DNA of 64,000 nucleotides from Trichomonas vaginalis G3 (GCF_026262505.1 NC_067206.1:17629319-17693318); one strand, 5' to 3'; positions 47,842 to 60,063 are shown, counted from the first letter of the stretch. The notes: generated by a model not told the origin, from the sequence alone. Program-made: numbers and translations.

Positions 47842-48602
47842 ATATTTAATTCTGAATCTTCATTTTCGACATCTATTTTAACATTTGACCAAAAATTTAC
47901 TTCAATAGTCATTCTAACTGGTGCTTTTAATTCTACTGGTTCTCCTTGAAAGTCAACAATTCTAAAATACATATCTTTCAAATGATGTGGCATTATTTTT
48001 ACCCATTTACCGTGATAAAATGTTAAAACAGGTACATGAGGAATAAACATAGAATTTACTTCATAACAGAAAGATTTAAATTCAATAGAACTTTTATTAT
48101 AAACTCCTGAAATACCTGTTATATTACTTATTTTAGATTCCACATATAAACAATTTCCATAACATACATATTGAACAGATTTCATTTCAATAGCATTGTC
48201 GACACTTGAAATAGGTAATTCTATATGGTATGCACCAAGTAAAAGTTGTGCTCTATGATTCATACCTATTATCTTAAATTCTTTATTTTCAATACTAAAT
48301 TTTAAAGTTCCTATTGAAGTCATTTCGACTTTCATGTCATTTATTTTTGTCTTTACAAGTTTATCTAATTCTGTGTCAAGTTTGTCTAATCTATAATTAG
48401 AGACATTATTAAAATTAACTACATAATTTGTTTTTTCTTTTTCAAACACAATATAATCAGATTCGTCAGTTATGACAAAGGAAGCTGTAGTATTAAAATC
48501 TAAAACTCTGAATGCTAATGGTTTGCTCTGAAGACCTAAGTTAGTTTGAAGCTTTAATGTCCCATATTCTTTTGGGTCAGTACTTTGCAAATAGAATAAC
48601 AT
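47838..48602 (-). CDS. Polinton C penton-like minor capsid protein, ~254 aa
   Basis: ATG 48602 (MLFYLQSTDPKEYGTLKLQT) is chosen because it faces the tail-fibre start across 18 bp exactly as in copy A. A beta-rich protein throughout (ASFVITDESDYIVFEKEKTN; YHIELPISSVDNAIEMKSVQ; APVRMTIEVNFWSNVKIDVE). Size and fold impression fit a single jelly-roll penton. The frame looks whole. Confidence 0.6.
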   Translation of the reverse strand: MLFYLQSTDPKEYGTLKLQTNLGLQSKPLAFRVLDFNTTASFVITDESDYIVFEKEKTNYVVNFNNVSNYRLDKLDTELDKLVKTKINDMKVEMTSIGTLKFSIENKEFKIIGMNHRAQLLLGAYHIELPISSVDNAIEMKSVQYVCYGNCLYVESKISNITGISGVYNKSSIEFKSFCYEVNSMFIPHVPVLTFYHGKWVKIMPHHLKDMYFRIVDFQGEPVELKAPVRMTIEVNFWSNVKIDVENEDSELNI

Positions 48603-48620
48603 TTTATTCTTATTAAAATA
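48603..48620. promoter_or_regulatory. 18-bp divergent promoter, copy C
   Basis: TTTATTCTTATTAAAATA lies between divergent start codons. Differs from the copy A spacer (61-77) by one substitution and one extra base. Confidence 0.55.
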
Positions 48621-51559
48621 ATGACTATTGCAACATATGCTTATGAAACTAATGAAGCTAATATAGCACATGAGTTAGTAAATGAAAATACAACATTAAC
48701 CGTAGACGGTCATGATATTATTATTGACGACGGAAATGAAAAGAAAATTATTGACTTTAATACATTGCAAACATATGACCCTTTCATTACTACTAGCAGG
48801 GTTCCTGTCATAACCGACGGAACAGTTCAATACATAACTTCTACATTGGATGCTTCATTAGTTAAAGTACTTAATGTTCTCATTGAATTATTAAATAGCT
48901 GTCGATTTGACGACAACATTAAATGTCTCAAAAATTTAGTCGTAAATGAAAAACAAATTTTAGGTATTGCAGGAAATACTCCAGATGTGCATTTAATGAC
49001 ATTAGAATATTACAATGAACATAAAGATGAACTTAAAGGAGATAAAGGAGATGCGGGACCTCAAGGTCCTCAAGGAATTCAAGGTCCACAAGGTAAAAAT
49101 GGTTTAGATGGCAAAGATGGTGAAGATGGAAAAACTGCAAAAACATGGATATGGGATTTAATAAATACTGGTTTAACTGCAGCTTCATTTGGAGCTCTTC
49201 AATACCAAGTTGGAAAAATATGGGCTGTCCTTGGTTCTGAAGCTTTAGCGGATATGAAAAATGCTTTTGACTTTCTTAAAAATACTACAGGCACTGCAAA
49301 TACTTTAGCCTCGTGGATTTCAAATATAGATACAAATATACATAACTTAATTGGAAAAACAAATGTTCTTGAATCTAATGTTGGCGACGAAGCTTTAGCA
49401 AAATTTACAGAATTTCTTAAAATTGACAAGGACACAAGACCTTTTGACAAATTGGCTGACGTTTTAAAATCAATGCAAGAATATGCCGCTGCCAACAATA
49501 CTGAAATCGGTATTATTAATAAACAATTTGTAAATTTACATCAGGCTCAAACTTTGCATGGAAAAAAGATAAATGAATATATTAATAGTTATAAAAGTCT
49601 CAGAGATTTATTGCAGACTAATAATACAGAATTATTTAATGCTATTAAAGACCAAAAAGATTTAATATCACAAGCAAAGACATTTATGCAGAGTTTTATA
49701 ACAGCAAAACTAGCAAAAATAACAGCACGTGATGTTGAAGAAACAGAAACAGAAACAGAAACACAAACACCAGAACAAAAAGCATATAATACCTTATTTG
49801 AATATTATCCGAGATATTCTGTTTTATTAGATTTTATTAATGACATTCTTGCAAAAGCTAAAATAGAATTTGGCGAAGATGACTTTGCGGTATATCTAAC
49901 AATTCAGTTTCAAATTGCTGAAATATTTAGACAATTTTGTTTGTTAAGCGACCAGATGACAGATTTTACAAGATTGGATGAAGACTATGACGCAGAACAC
50001 GGAGAAGAAGAAGTTATACAAACATCTATTAAAACAGGAAAGGTTTTAACAAAAAGCCTCATTATTGACACAGAAAATGGTGAAGTGGATGTTCTAAATG
50101 AACTTAGGAAAGGTTCTGGTTCTTCTGGTTCATCTGGTGGAAGAACAGAACTTGAAACACATACTCATAACATTGCTGACATAAATAACTTACAAACCGC
50201 TTTAGACAATAAAGCTGACAAAAACCATAGACATTATTTTGCCGAAAGCGCAAATAGAAGTGTAATACTTGGTGAAGAATATGAAGCATATCTGGAAAAA
50301 ACAAATGAAACTAAAATTATAGATGGAAATGCATATACTTTGTATAAAAGAATTAAACCAGATGAATATTTTGATATAGGTAGAGCAGATATTCACGAGT
50401 ACTTTAAATGGAATGAAGATATTTGGGCAAAAACTTCTGAAGGAGATAAATACTAGCTCCATATTTTAATGCCCATATTGTTAAACTTAAAGACTATGAA
50501 GATGTTATAAATAATAAAGCAGATAAAAACCATACGCATGACACTTTTACAACTGTTAGAGCAGATGACATAATATTGAACTATACCCTTGGTTCAAGTG
50601 CGCCATTAGAAAATCCAAGTACAAGTGTAAAAGACACTCTTAACAATTTAGATAACAAATGTACAAACATTGAAGGGCATGTTAGAAACTTTGAAACAAA
50701 TGAAGTACCAAGAATGTTTGAAAATGTAAATGAAGAACTTCAAACAATTCAGCAAACTATTGACAAAAAGGCTGACAAACGACATTCGCATTATACAGTG
50801 AAAACAGGTGAGGGAGTGCGACTTGGTTCAGATTATTCTGAATATCTTGAAAGAACAAATGAAACTAAAGTCATTGACGGCATAATATATACGCATTTCA
50901 ACAGAATTAAGACAGGAGTACATTTTAGATTTAATAGAGAAGATATTCGTGAAAATTATTTTGAATGGAATGAAGAAATATGGTCAGCAACTGCAGAAAT
51001 GGACATGTGTTTAAATCCAGAGTTTTTCATTACAATCGTTGAAGTTAAAAATTATGAAGATATAATGGGGGACAAAGCTGACAAAACAGAACTTCAAACA
51101 TTAAAGACTGAAATATTGCAAACATTATATCCTATCGGTTCTATTTATACGTCAATGAACTCAACAAGCCCTTCAAAAGTTTTAGGTTTTGGTACTTGGG
51201 AATAAATTGTAGACAAATTCTTATACTGTGCTAACTAATCTTATATCCATGGAGGTTCAAAGAAAATTACTGAAGCAAACCTTCCACCACATACACACAG
51301 TGGTTGGACTACATTTAATGGAGAACATTCACATAATGTTGGTTTTGGTGAAGGAGGTCAATTTAAATCAGGCTCGGGACCAACTCAAACAGGAGGTGGA
51401 TGGATACCATGAATGTCGTGGGAAGCAAAAGATTCAGGTTTTATGCATACTGTAAATGCTGGAAATCACCAACATACTTTTATAACAAATGCAACAGGTT
51501 CTGATGCAGACTATTTGCCTCCATATATAACTATATATGCATGGCACCGTCTTGAATAA
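48621..51559 (+). pseudogene. Polinton C phage-tail-fibre-like protein, broken
   Basis: Paralogue of 78-3098. The N-terminal domain is nearly identical at the protein level. The collagen-like segment GPQGPQGIQGPQGKNGLDGK is followed by GKDGEDGKTAKTWIWDLINT. A long helical body and repeats of the HTHNIADINNLQTALDNKAD type follow, and the tip reads YPIGSIYTSMNSTSPSKVLG ... ITIYAWHRL. Several breaks, concentrated in the last third. Confidence 0.7.
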
Positions 51560-51578
51560 AATCTTTAACTTTATATAA

Positions 51579-52666
51579 ATGAATTTAGAACAAGTGTTTG
51601 AATCTCATCCATGGAGAACATTTAAAAAATTTAATGAGGCGGCAAGAAGTTTTGGAATTGAAGACAGAAAAGCGGTTAAAAGATTTTTTGACCAACATGT
51701 TGTACATCAAACTAAAATAAACCCATATGACTACTATCTTCCAATTTATTCAAATACTCCCGACTCTTACCAATCTGACACATTAATACAAAGTAAAGAT
51801 GGAAATGGAAAACCATTTTTAATATTTATTAATGTTAATACTAGAAAGGCATACGCATATCCCATGGAAAATAAAGGAACTGCAGAAGTATTAAAAGTTC
51901 TTAAAAATTTGTTTCAAAACGTAAACCAAAAACATTAACATCGGACCAAGACAGTGCATATTTAAGTGAAGAAGTAACAGATTTCCTAATAAAAAATAAA
52001 ATAACACATTATACTACTGAAGACCATAATGATAATATTCTTGGTATTATAAACCGTTTTATTCGTACTTTAAGAGATTTAAACCAAGAAAGAGATTTCA
52101 CAGAAAATTCTATGAAACATTTTATTAAAGTATATAATTCGTCTACGCATTCAACTACTGGTATTAGACCAGATAAAATGAATGAAGAACAAGAAAAAGA
52201 ATATATTGCACAAAAACGTGAAAAATCAAACAATATCATAAATTCAGAGAAATTTAATCTCATTCCTGGCACAAAAGTGAGAGTCATTAAAGACGACAAA
52301 CCGTTTAAAAAGAAACGTTTAAATTTAAGTAGAAATTATTATATTTTAGATTCTGCACAAGGAAATGGATTTTTAATAAGAGCTGAAGACGACTCTGTTG
52401 CATTTTATCCGAGACACAAGTTAGTAGAAAGTAGTAATGGAAGACTTGCAAAAACTTTGGATGACGCTAAAAGAGGAGTTATAGCAGAAATATTAAGTTA
52501 TAATAGTAGAACAGATAAATATAAAGTTAGATATGAAGGTGGTGTTGAAGATGAAATTAAATCAAATGCTTTAAGAGAATCCAAACCGACACACTTAGGT
52601 CCAATGGAAAGAGAATTTTGGAAAGGTAAAGAAATTCCAAATAAAATTAAAAAATATTTCTATTGA
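51579..52666 (+). pseudogene. Polinton C integrase, broken
   Basis: Same layout as 3139-4224: start MNLEQVFESHPWRTFKKFNE, core landmarks VVHQTKINPYDYYLPIYSNT and MKHFIKVYNSSTHSTTGIRP, C-terminal chromo-like TDKYKVRYEGGVEDEIK. About one break. Protein identity to the copy A integrase is high while the DNA has many silent-type differences, so the two copies are not recent duplicates. Confidence 0.75.
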
Positions 52667-53095
52667 CTGACTGACTGACCTTTTAGAAAAATATATTTTT
52701 GAAAACTTTATAAATTTATTCCTATAAATAATTTAATTATTTCATTCATTTATAATATATTTAAAACATTAATTTATTCATAAATTATATAATAGATGTG
52801 TAAAAGTGATGTATTTATTAATTTTTAAAACATAAAAATATAATTTTTGAATTCAGCACATTAAAAAACCTATTTGATGTTTTTGACACTTTTTTAATCC
52901 TAAGGAACGGTTTTGGTACGATAAAAATATTTTTTCATAAATGAAGTCTAAAAATATACCTATATGCTATTTGGCACTTTTGCCGCTATGTAAAGTTAAT
53001 AAATAATCGTCATATCGGCTTAAAAATATTTTTATTGAAATTTTGTGTCTTTGTACGTTAATGTAAATCTATCGTAGTGGTCCAACATTTTTTTA
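52667..53095. other. AT-rich gap after Polinton C
   Basis: Begins with tandem TGAC units (TGACTGACTGACTGACC), then AT-rich DNA with a GACACTTTTTTAATCC initiator-like motif near 52880. No gene was seen. The exact end of Polinton C could not be fixed by inverted repeats. Confidence 0.4.
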
Positions 53096-53407
53096 ATGGA
53101 ACGTGGGCAAACTACTCTAGACAGATGGTTGCAAAACAACTCGAAGAATAGAGAACTACTCTCGAAGAGTTCAAGTAGTTTCAGAGAAAGATATTCAATT
53201 GAACAATTGCAATTCGAAGACAATTCGGGTTCAAATAACATAGAAGTTCAACAAGACTTTACAGCTGAAGAGTACGAGATACTTAAACAGTATGACCAGT
53301 ACGAGAACGAAGGAGTCATGAACGAAGAAACTTCACAACAATTCGAATTCACTGCACTCGACGAAGAAGTCGAAGGCAACAATGACACTGGAGACAACAC
53401 TTTGTGA
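53096..53407 (+). CDS. Short acidic unknown protein, 103 aa
   Basis: MERGQTTLDRWLQNNSKNRE... starts with a basic/Ser-rich segment and continues as a strongly acidic, Gln/Asn-rich chain (DFTAEEYEILKQYDQYENEG) ending DDTGDNTL-like. No known domain. TTLDRWL is reminiscent of PIP-box-like sequences (QTTLDRWL), where a PCNA-binding peptide would read QxxLxxFF, but the aromatic pair is incomplete. Weak support. Confidence 0.35.
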   Translation: MERGQTTLDRWLQNNSKNRELLSKSSSSFRERYSIEQLQFEDNSGSNNIEVQQDFTAEEYEILKQYDQYENEGVMNEETSQQFEFTALDEEVEGNNDTGDNTL

Positions 53408-54624
53408 GAATATTTAATGTGGATTCATTAATTCTGATTATGATATTAGGGATATATTAATATAGATATATAAAGAGCTATTTTCTTGTTTATATCATGC
53501 ATTATTATTGCAACAATATATACCCAATCAACTTTTTTAAATGAGATCACATCAAAAATATTCAATTTTTCTTCGAGCAATAGTTAAAGTGATGCAATTA
53601 AATTATATTGTGAAATTTATAAATGCATCTAACCCGAAATAATCATATCATCGTATATTACCATATAGAAGCTCATTTAGCACATTTGTATAATCAGGTA
53701 TTAATTAAAATAAAATTTGCTTGTAAATTTTTAATGCCATAATGGAAATCTTCAAGCAATTACTCAAATCCGTGGGTGATAAATAGATATAATAAAAGAG
53801 AATTTGATACGCATTGTATATCACTATTTGTGTGTTTCTCATTCTATCATCTCATCTATAAATAATGAATATTTTCACTTTTTCATTGGATGAATCGCAT
53901 CAAATAAATTTTTAGTTAATGGCTATACTTAGCAATACACAGCAGGATTTAATGTAAAACTATATATATTTGATATTTCCTGCTGGTAGCATCTATAAAT
54001 ATGCGATATTAGTTGAGATAGAAACAGAATAAGCGCATTAAAATCAAAAAAGTGACAAAATCTTGATGGAATGTTAATCGAGCGAAATTTGTGTATGATT
54101 GCGATTTGATAAAGAACACAGTTGAATATAATATAACACTACATATATTAATATATTGTCTATATAACAAATCAATATCATCGGTACCAATAGAGAATGA
54201 AATATAAATTTTTTAGCACATCAAAAATTTAATTTTTTTCTGGATAGATGATCAATGATCCAATTTCATATCTCATAGATATAATGATGAGAACATAGTT
54301 GAATATCTTTCTAAACAACCTATATAATATATTATTTCATATAAATATCTAATGACATCTTATATCTATCGAGTTATTAATGAGAAAATCATTAGATAAA
54401 AATATTGTTCCAAAAATATTGCGGTAAATAGCGATGTAAACTACACAATTCTCGGCGCGAGACGGAAAGAATTGTGTAGCCTCATACGCCTATCTTGTGC
54501 AATTGCCTCCAATGTAAATGAAAAGTACTTGGCAATACTATTTTGAATCTCTATGAAAAATTTTCAATACGATATTGAATATTATTTTTTGATAAAAATT
54601 AAAAATTTAAATATATATTTAATT
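53408..54624. other. AT-rich DNA without recognisable genes
   Basis: About 1.2 kb of AT-rich sequence with short ATCATATC- and TATATA-like motifs but no open frame of note. An imperfect palindrome (GTAAACTACACAATTC... with GAATTGTGTAGCC) lies at about 54437-54480. Nothing else was seen. Confidence 0.5.
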
Positions 54625-55464
54625 CAAAAAAGTCAGAGGGTGCAATATCAGGTGAATAAATTGGGTTTGGAACAACTTTGACATTGTTTTCCACCAATTA
54701 ATTCATTACCTTATGACTTTTGTGAACTCTTGAATTATCAAAATGAATTGCAAACTTTTGTTTTTGTTGCTTGGATTTCTCAAACTCATCAGAATTGATA
54801 ATTTGAGTAAGAACATTGTCAATTAGATACTGAGCATTCATCGTATTAGGTTTTTGAAGAATATCAATTGCGATGATGCCATTCACGCCCCAAAAAACCG
54901 ACAACATCATCATTGGTGTGTCAATTTTTTTCTTCGGGAATGTTTGCGGATTTTCATCCTTCGGGATCCACATGATTTTGGCTTCTGTTGCATATTGAAA
55001 CCAAGACTCGTCCCCTGTTACTAAAAAGCGAAACTTCTTGGATTGATACGCACGCAATATAGAGAGGAGCTCTTTCGAAGATTGGACTCTAGATTTTTTT
55101 TGAACTGAATTAAAGTTGTGCGGAACCCAACGTGTATACGCTAGTTTGTAGTTCAAATAATTCTGCAGATAATAACTGACTGTTGTACGTGGTATCTTTG
55201 TCATCTCCTCTATCCTTCTGAGTGATGCTCTTGGGTCTTCATCTAGCGCTTGAAGAATTGCTTTGATTTTTCTTTGATCCGGCGATTTTTTGTCAATTTT
55301 TATGATGGGCGCCTTTTTGTTCATGAAGTGATACATCCTAACATGATACGTTACAGTGGAATAGCTAGGAGCATCCATACCGAAGCATTTTACCAATGTC
55401 TCGTAGTTTTTTTACAGTCTTTGCATTTTTTTGCAAGAGCGAGGATGTTTTCTTTATGATTCAT
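54625..55464 (-). pseudogene. Mariner (Tc1/mariner) transposase remnant
   Basis: From ATG 55464 (MNHKENILALAKKCKDCKKT) with one frameshift near 55400, into VKCFGMDAPSYSTVTYHVRM (HTH), EDPRASLRRIEEMTKIPRTT (second HTH), VPHNFNSVQKKSRVQ (the WVPH/HxL-type linker), and catalytic FLVTGDESWFQYA and AIHFDNSRVH. An in-frame TAA follows KSHKVMN, after which YSPDIAPSDFF still gives the third Asp, with 34 residues after the second (D34D). The sequence stops soon after, so the 3' end is truncated. A Tvmar1-like copy; TIRs were not identified. Confidence 0.85.
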
Positions 55465-55819
55465 TAAAAAATGAAAAAAAAACGCCAAAATTTCCCGCGA
55501 AACCGCCTCTTGTCTCAAAATTCATTTTATATCCCGGCATGGCGCCAAAATACAACATACTCATCATATACATATATTCATATTTTTTATTATATATTTA
55601 TAATCAGCATATATCTCCTTTAATAGTCTCATATAGAGCGCTGTGCTAAACGCACCTTTGGACACCCTATATAAAATATGATTATAAATCAAAATAATAT
55701 TTTGACATGTCAAAAATAAGTTCTCAAATCTCATTTGACATCTGACAAAAGTATTCAATTTTGATTTTGACATCTGACATTTGACAATCTGACAAAAGTT
55801 CTCAATTTAAATCGGACAT
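55465..55819. other. Gap with TGACATCTGACA-type short repeats
   Basis: 55690-55835 contains several spaced copies of TTTGACATCTGACA / GACATTTGACA-like motifs (TTTGACATGTC, ATTTGACATCTGACAAAAGT, TTGACATCTGACATTTGACA). No gene was seen. They may be remnants of a minisatellite or of element ends. Confidence 0.45.
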
Positions 55820-56524
55820 TTGAGATCTGACATTTTCGTTTATAAGACTACCCTCGACCCTGACGACAACACGGGGGATGAATTATTCCAAAGCTTTGGG
55901 TCTCCTCCGAAGGAACAGAAGGAATGCCCCAGGAGACTCAAAGCAAGAAGAGCAAGTGGTGGAAATGTTCCTCCGATGGGACACTATGCATCCAGAGCAC
56001 TTCCACCTCCTCCTCCTCAAAAGAAGAGAGTACCCATTATGGTATTCTCTTCAAGATCCAGTGAGGAGGAGGATGACAGGGTCCGAGCTCCCTCGCGTCG
56101 GGTGAAAGTTCCAGCACCAGCGAGGGTTGCCAAGAACAGTAGTAGACTCCACGCCTCCCAAGTTCCTCCACGTCAGCTCAGAGAAAAAGGCAAGCAGGTA
56201 ATGGAACAACTCATGAAGAACTATCCTGCTTGCCTGGACGTGGAGGACGACGTGGACTATTCGCCAATCGTCGAGCCCTTGTTCAGACAGGCTTCGCAGT
56301 TTGAACAAGTGGTCCTCAATGCGACGACCTTGGCGGACTACTACATCCAACGTGTCCCATACACGGCTACTGTTCTTGCGCGTCAAGCCTTGGACCAGTT
56401 CATTTTGCTCTTCCCAGAGGACCAGCGCATGGAAATGAATAGGAAAGCGACGATCTTTGAACCATACTCGCTTTCCTATGACCCATCCGAACTCACCAGA
56501 GAGTTCGGACGCGTATCGTGCTGA
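55820..56524 (+). pseudogene. Unknown element-associated protein family, copy 3
   Basis: Lacks a visible ATG start. PRRLKARRASGGNVPPMGHY, a poly-Pro run, Ser/Arg-rich segments, then the family domain (NATTLADYYIQRVPYTATVLARQALDQFILLFPEDQ). It stops before the beta-rich end present in copies 1 and 2, so it is truncated. Codon use is strikingly GC-richer than copies 1 and 2, like the 23-29 kb gene group, indicating a different source element. Confidence 0.5.
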
Positions 56525-57619
56525 ACCGTTGGAGGAAATTGAATACCCGAGGTTCAACATACATATAAAAATGAAAGAGTTAGAGCCTAGGGTTTTACAG
56601 GAAGATAGATGGTACATATGAGATTATCCACAGTGACTCTCAGGCAAATCTGAGTTTTTGGTCAGATATATAAGATTATTGTGAACGAAAAATTATCTAA
56701 TATTGACCTAATTATCATATGCACATATAGACATATGTATATATTATATGTTTCTTGTGTTATTATAGGTTAAATCCATAGTTTGATATGTGAGATAAAT
56801 TATATCTTAACACAGAAATCGTTTTTTTATATTATCACAGTAGATATGAGGGGTACTATATAAGTTATAATATATATTATTAGGAATAAGTATATAGATC
56901 CAAAATAATGGGAATGCATAATTTATGGCGAACTCAAAACATTTATTTTTATATTATGAGGTTATAAAATTGTTTTATTCATATAGTGGATGTGCTCTGT
57001 GCTATTTAAATGTGCTTAAAATGATTCTGCACGCGCAATCACAAAGCAAAACCTCGAAGCGAGCAACAGTTTGTGCAAGGACAGGGAATTCATATTTTTA
57101 TCCTGACATAAACGTATATTGTGGTTAAAATGTTCGGTTTGCTCTCACTTTTGTTCCACGATGTGACATTGTGAACAAAGTTCCCGGTCTGAGTACATAA
57201 ATGCAGGGTCTTGCCTTGGCACCATGCATCTATGTACTCAGATCGGGAAAAGCTCTCACTTTTGCTCCGCGATGTGACATCGCGGATAAAGTTTCCGATC
57301 TGAGTGCATAAATGCAGGGTCTTGTCTTGGCACCCTGCACCTATGTACTCAGATAAGAAATTTACTTAAATTTTTGACATGTATGTCACATTCAAAAATC
57401 GTTTCTCGAAAGGAGTTTACAAATGCAATAGTATATCCTATTATATTGCATTTGTAAACTCTTTGGTTCGATTTCTTCATTTTATTAAATTATAAATATA
57501 CAAATCTTTCTAAACTTCCTTTTTCATAATTCATTTCTCATTTAACTTCTAAATAATCTAACTCTACAAATCTATATTTTTTCTAATACCAATTTTTCTT
57601 ATACAAACTCTTATTTTTC
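56525..57619. repeat. AT-rich gap with imperfect long palindromes (57150-57470)
   Basis: 56525-57140: no gene seen. 57145-57355 holds two related modules, each with TCTCACTTTTG(T/C)TCC(A/G)C and a long imperfect palindrome (TCTGAGT(A/G)CATAAATGCAGG with TATGTACTCAGAT). 57411-57466 is a near-perfect hairpin with arms AGTTTACAAATGCAATA. The style is similar to the N-type arrays, but no terminal repeats were identified. Confidence 0.55.
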
Positions 57620-57765
57620 GAGAAAGGGACAGACTAGCCCATTGTCACTTTTTAATTTAGCAAATGAACGCTTATGGAGTGGAGTTTATGGGTAAATCTG
57701 ATTTGCTTATAAATGAAATAAAATCAAAAGAAACCATATTGGCATTATATTATGCAAAAATAAAT

Positions 57766-59420
57766 GATCTTACTTAGTACTTTTAAAGTTAATTTCAGAA
57801 AAAATTTGACACAATGGTATCCGGCACATACAAGTGGTGTACAACCAAAATATAAGTTAGTTTAAACATATATTGCTATATCTCATGATCTTACTTAGTA
57901 CTTTTAAAGTTAATTTCAGAAAAAATTTGACACAATGGTATCCGGCACATACAAGTGGTGTACAACCAAAATATAAGTTAGTTTAAACATATATTGCTAT
58001 ATCTCATGATCTTACTTAGTACTTTTAAAGTTAATTTCAGAAAAAATTTGACACAATGGTATCCGGCACATACAAGTGGTGTACAACCAAAATATAAGTT
58101 AGTTTAAACATATATTGCTATATCTCATGATCTTACTTAGTACTTTTAAAGTTAATTTCAGAAAAAATTTGACACAATGGTATCCGGCACATACAAGTGG
58201 TGTACAACCAAAATATAAGTTAGTTTAAACATATATTGCTATATCTCATGATCTTACTTAGTACTTTTAAAGTTAATTTCAGAAAAAATTTGACACAATG
58301 GTATCCGGCACATACAAGTGGTGTACAACCAAAATATAAGTTAGTTTAAACATATATTGCTATATCTCATGATCTTACTTAGTACTTTTAAAGTTAATTT
58401 CAGAAAAAATTTGACACAATGGTATCCGGCACATACAAGTGGTGTACAACCAAAATATAAGTTAGTTTAAACATATATTGCTATATCTCATGATCTTACT
58501 TAGTACTTTTAAAGTTAATTTCAGAAAAAATTTGACACAATGGTATCCGGCACATACAAGTGGTGTACAACCAAAATATAAGTTAGTTTAAACATATATT
58601 GCTATATCTCATGATCTTACTTAGTACTTTTAAAGTTAATTTCAGAAAAAATTTGACACAATGGTATCCGGCACATACAAGTGGTGTACAACCAAAATAT
58701 AAGTTAGTTTAAACATATATTGCTATATCTCATGATCTTACTTAGTACTTTTAAAGTTAATTTCAGAAAAAATTTGACACAATGGTATCCGGCACATACA
58801 AGTGGTGTACAACCAAAATATAAGTTAGTTTAAACATATATTGCTATATCTCATGATCTTACTTAGTACTTTTAAAGTTAATTTCAGAAAAAATTTGACA
58901 CAATGGTATCCGGCACATACAAGTGGTGTACAACCAAAATATAAGTTAGTTTAAACATATATTGCTATATCTCATGATCTTACTTAGTACTTTTAAAGTT
59001 AATTTCAGAAAAAATTTGACACAATGGTATCCGGCACATACAAGTGGTGTACAACCAAAATATAAGTTAGTTTAAACATATATTGCTATATCTCATGATC
59101 TTACTTAGTACTTTTAAAGTTAATTTCAGAAAAAATTTGACACAATGGTATCCGGCACATACAAGTGGTGTACAACCAAAATATAAGTTAGTTTAAACAT
59201 ATATTGCTATATCTCATGATCTTACTTAGTACTTTTAAAGTTAATTTCAGAAAAAATTTGACACAATGGTATCCGGCACATACAAGTGGTGTACAACCAA
59301 AATATAAGTTAGTTTAAACATATATTGCTATATCTCATGATCTTACTTAGTACTTTTAAAGTTAATTTCAGAAAAAATTTGACACAATGGTATCCGGCAC
59401 ATACAAGTGGTGTACAACCA
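57766..59420 (+). repeat. 121-bp tandem repeat, about 13.7 identical copies
   Basis: Units begin GATCTTACTTAGTACTTTTA and recur at exactly 121-bp spacing (57766, 57887, 58008 ... 59339). By eye the units are identical, so the array is very young or actively homogenised. One frame of each unit could encode NFRKNLTQWYPAHTSGVQPK, continuous with the coding piece that follows, but each unit also contains stops. An expansion of part of a coding segment is therefore likely. Confidence 0.9.
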
Positions 59421-59693
59421 AATCTTCGACTCGATGAACTTGTCATCGAGTTATATTCCAGTGTTGTTCCTTCATTCCTGATTAAGTTGCAAATTAAAGG
59501 TCTGGATTCAGAGAGAAGTGTTAAAGTTATCAAAAAAGTCACAAGAGATTTCGAAGAAATGACACAATTTAAAAAAGTCGAATGCATCAGTATGCTTGAA
59601 GCTGTTCAGAAAGGTCTGAAAAATGATACACTTGATCCCAACATTGTTTACTCAACATTAAAAATATTATTGCAAAGAAAACATTTGATTTAA
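59325..59693 (+). CDS. N7 C-terminal coding fragment, ~95 recognisable residues
   Basis: After the last repeat unit the frame continues LRLDELVIELYSSVVPSFLI, KLQIKGLDSERSVKVIKKVT, RDFEEMTQFKKVECISMLEA and ends KILLQRKHLI. Helical and charged, not recognised. It may be the end of a transposon-encoded protein whose middle was replaced by the tandem array. Confidence 0.45.
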   Translation: MLYLMILLSTFKVNFRKNLTQWYPAHTSGVQPNLRLDELVIELYSSVVPSFLIKLQIKGLDSERSVKVIKKVTRDFEEMTQFKKVECISMLEAVQKGLKNDTLDPNIVYSTLKILLQRKHLI

Positions 59694-60063
59694 TAAACAT
59701 TTAATTTATTATAATTAATTTTTTATTACAGTATAGTAAAAAATGCTATAAATAAATTATTATATTTTATTAAAATGTGACTTTTAATAGTAAGTGAATA
59801 AAATAAATCAGGAATTGGGAAAGAAATAAGGTTAATTAAAAATAATGAAAATTACAAGTTTAAGGTTAATGAAAAGTGACAATGAGCGAGTTTGTCCCCC
59901 ACTCTTATTTTTCTTTCAAAATTCCATTTTCCAATATTTTTTGGAAATTTTAAATAATTTTATATATATATTTTATTCTATTTTTATTACATAATAATAT
60001 TATTCATATTAATTGTTTTATTTTTTGAATGCATACGATAATTTTTAATTCAATTTTTAAACG

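Larger units (their letters stand above)
57620..59900. mobile_element. Element N7: TIR element filled by a 121-bp tandem array
   Basis: Inverted ends: left GGGACAGACTAGCCCATTGTCACTTTTT, right reverse complement GGGACAAACTCGCTCATTGTCACTTTTC-like (quoted here in parts: GGGACA, ACT, GC, CATTGTCACTTTT). ACTCTTATTTTTC flanks it (57607-57619 and 59901-59913), a ~13-bp target duplication. A short frame starts at 57664 (MNAYGVEFMGKSDLLINEIK); a second coding piece ends at 59693; between them are ~13.7 tandem units. Confidence 0.65.

Noticed and set aside
42580-52680. TGAC tandem units as the terminal repeats of Polinton C
   Set aside because: The two occurrences are in direct, not inverted, orientation and are very short; they may be coincidental.
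53408-54624. A centromere- or origin-like AT-rich region
   Set aside because: It is AT-rich but shows no repeat structure or motif that would support a specific role.
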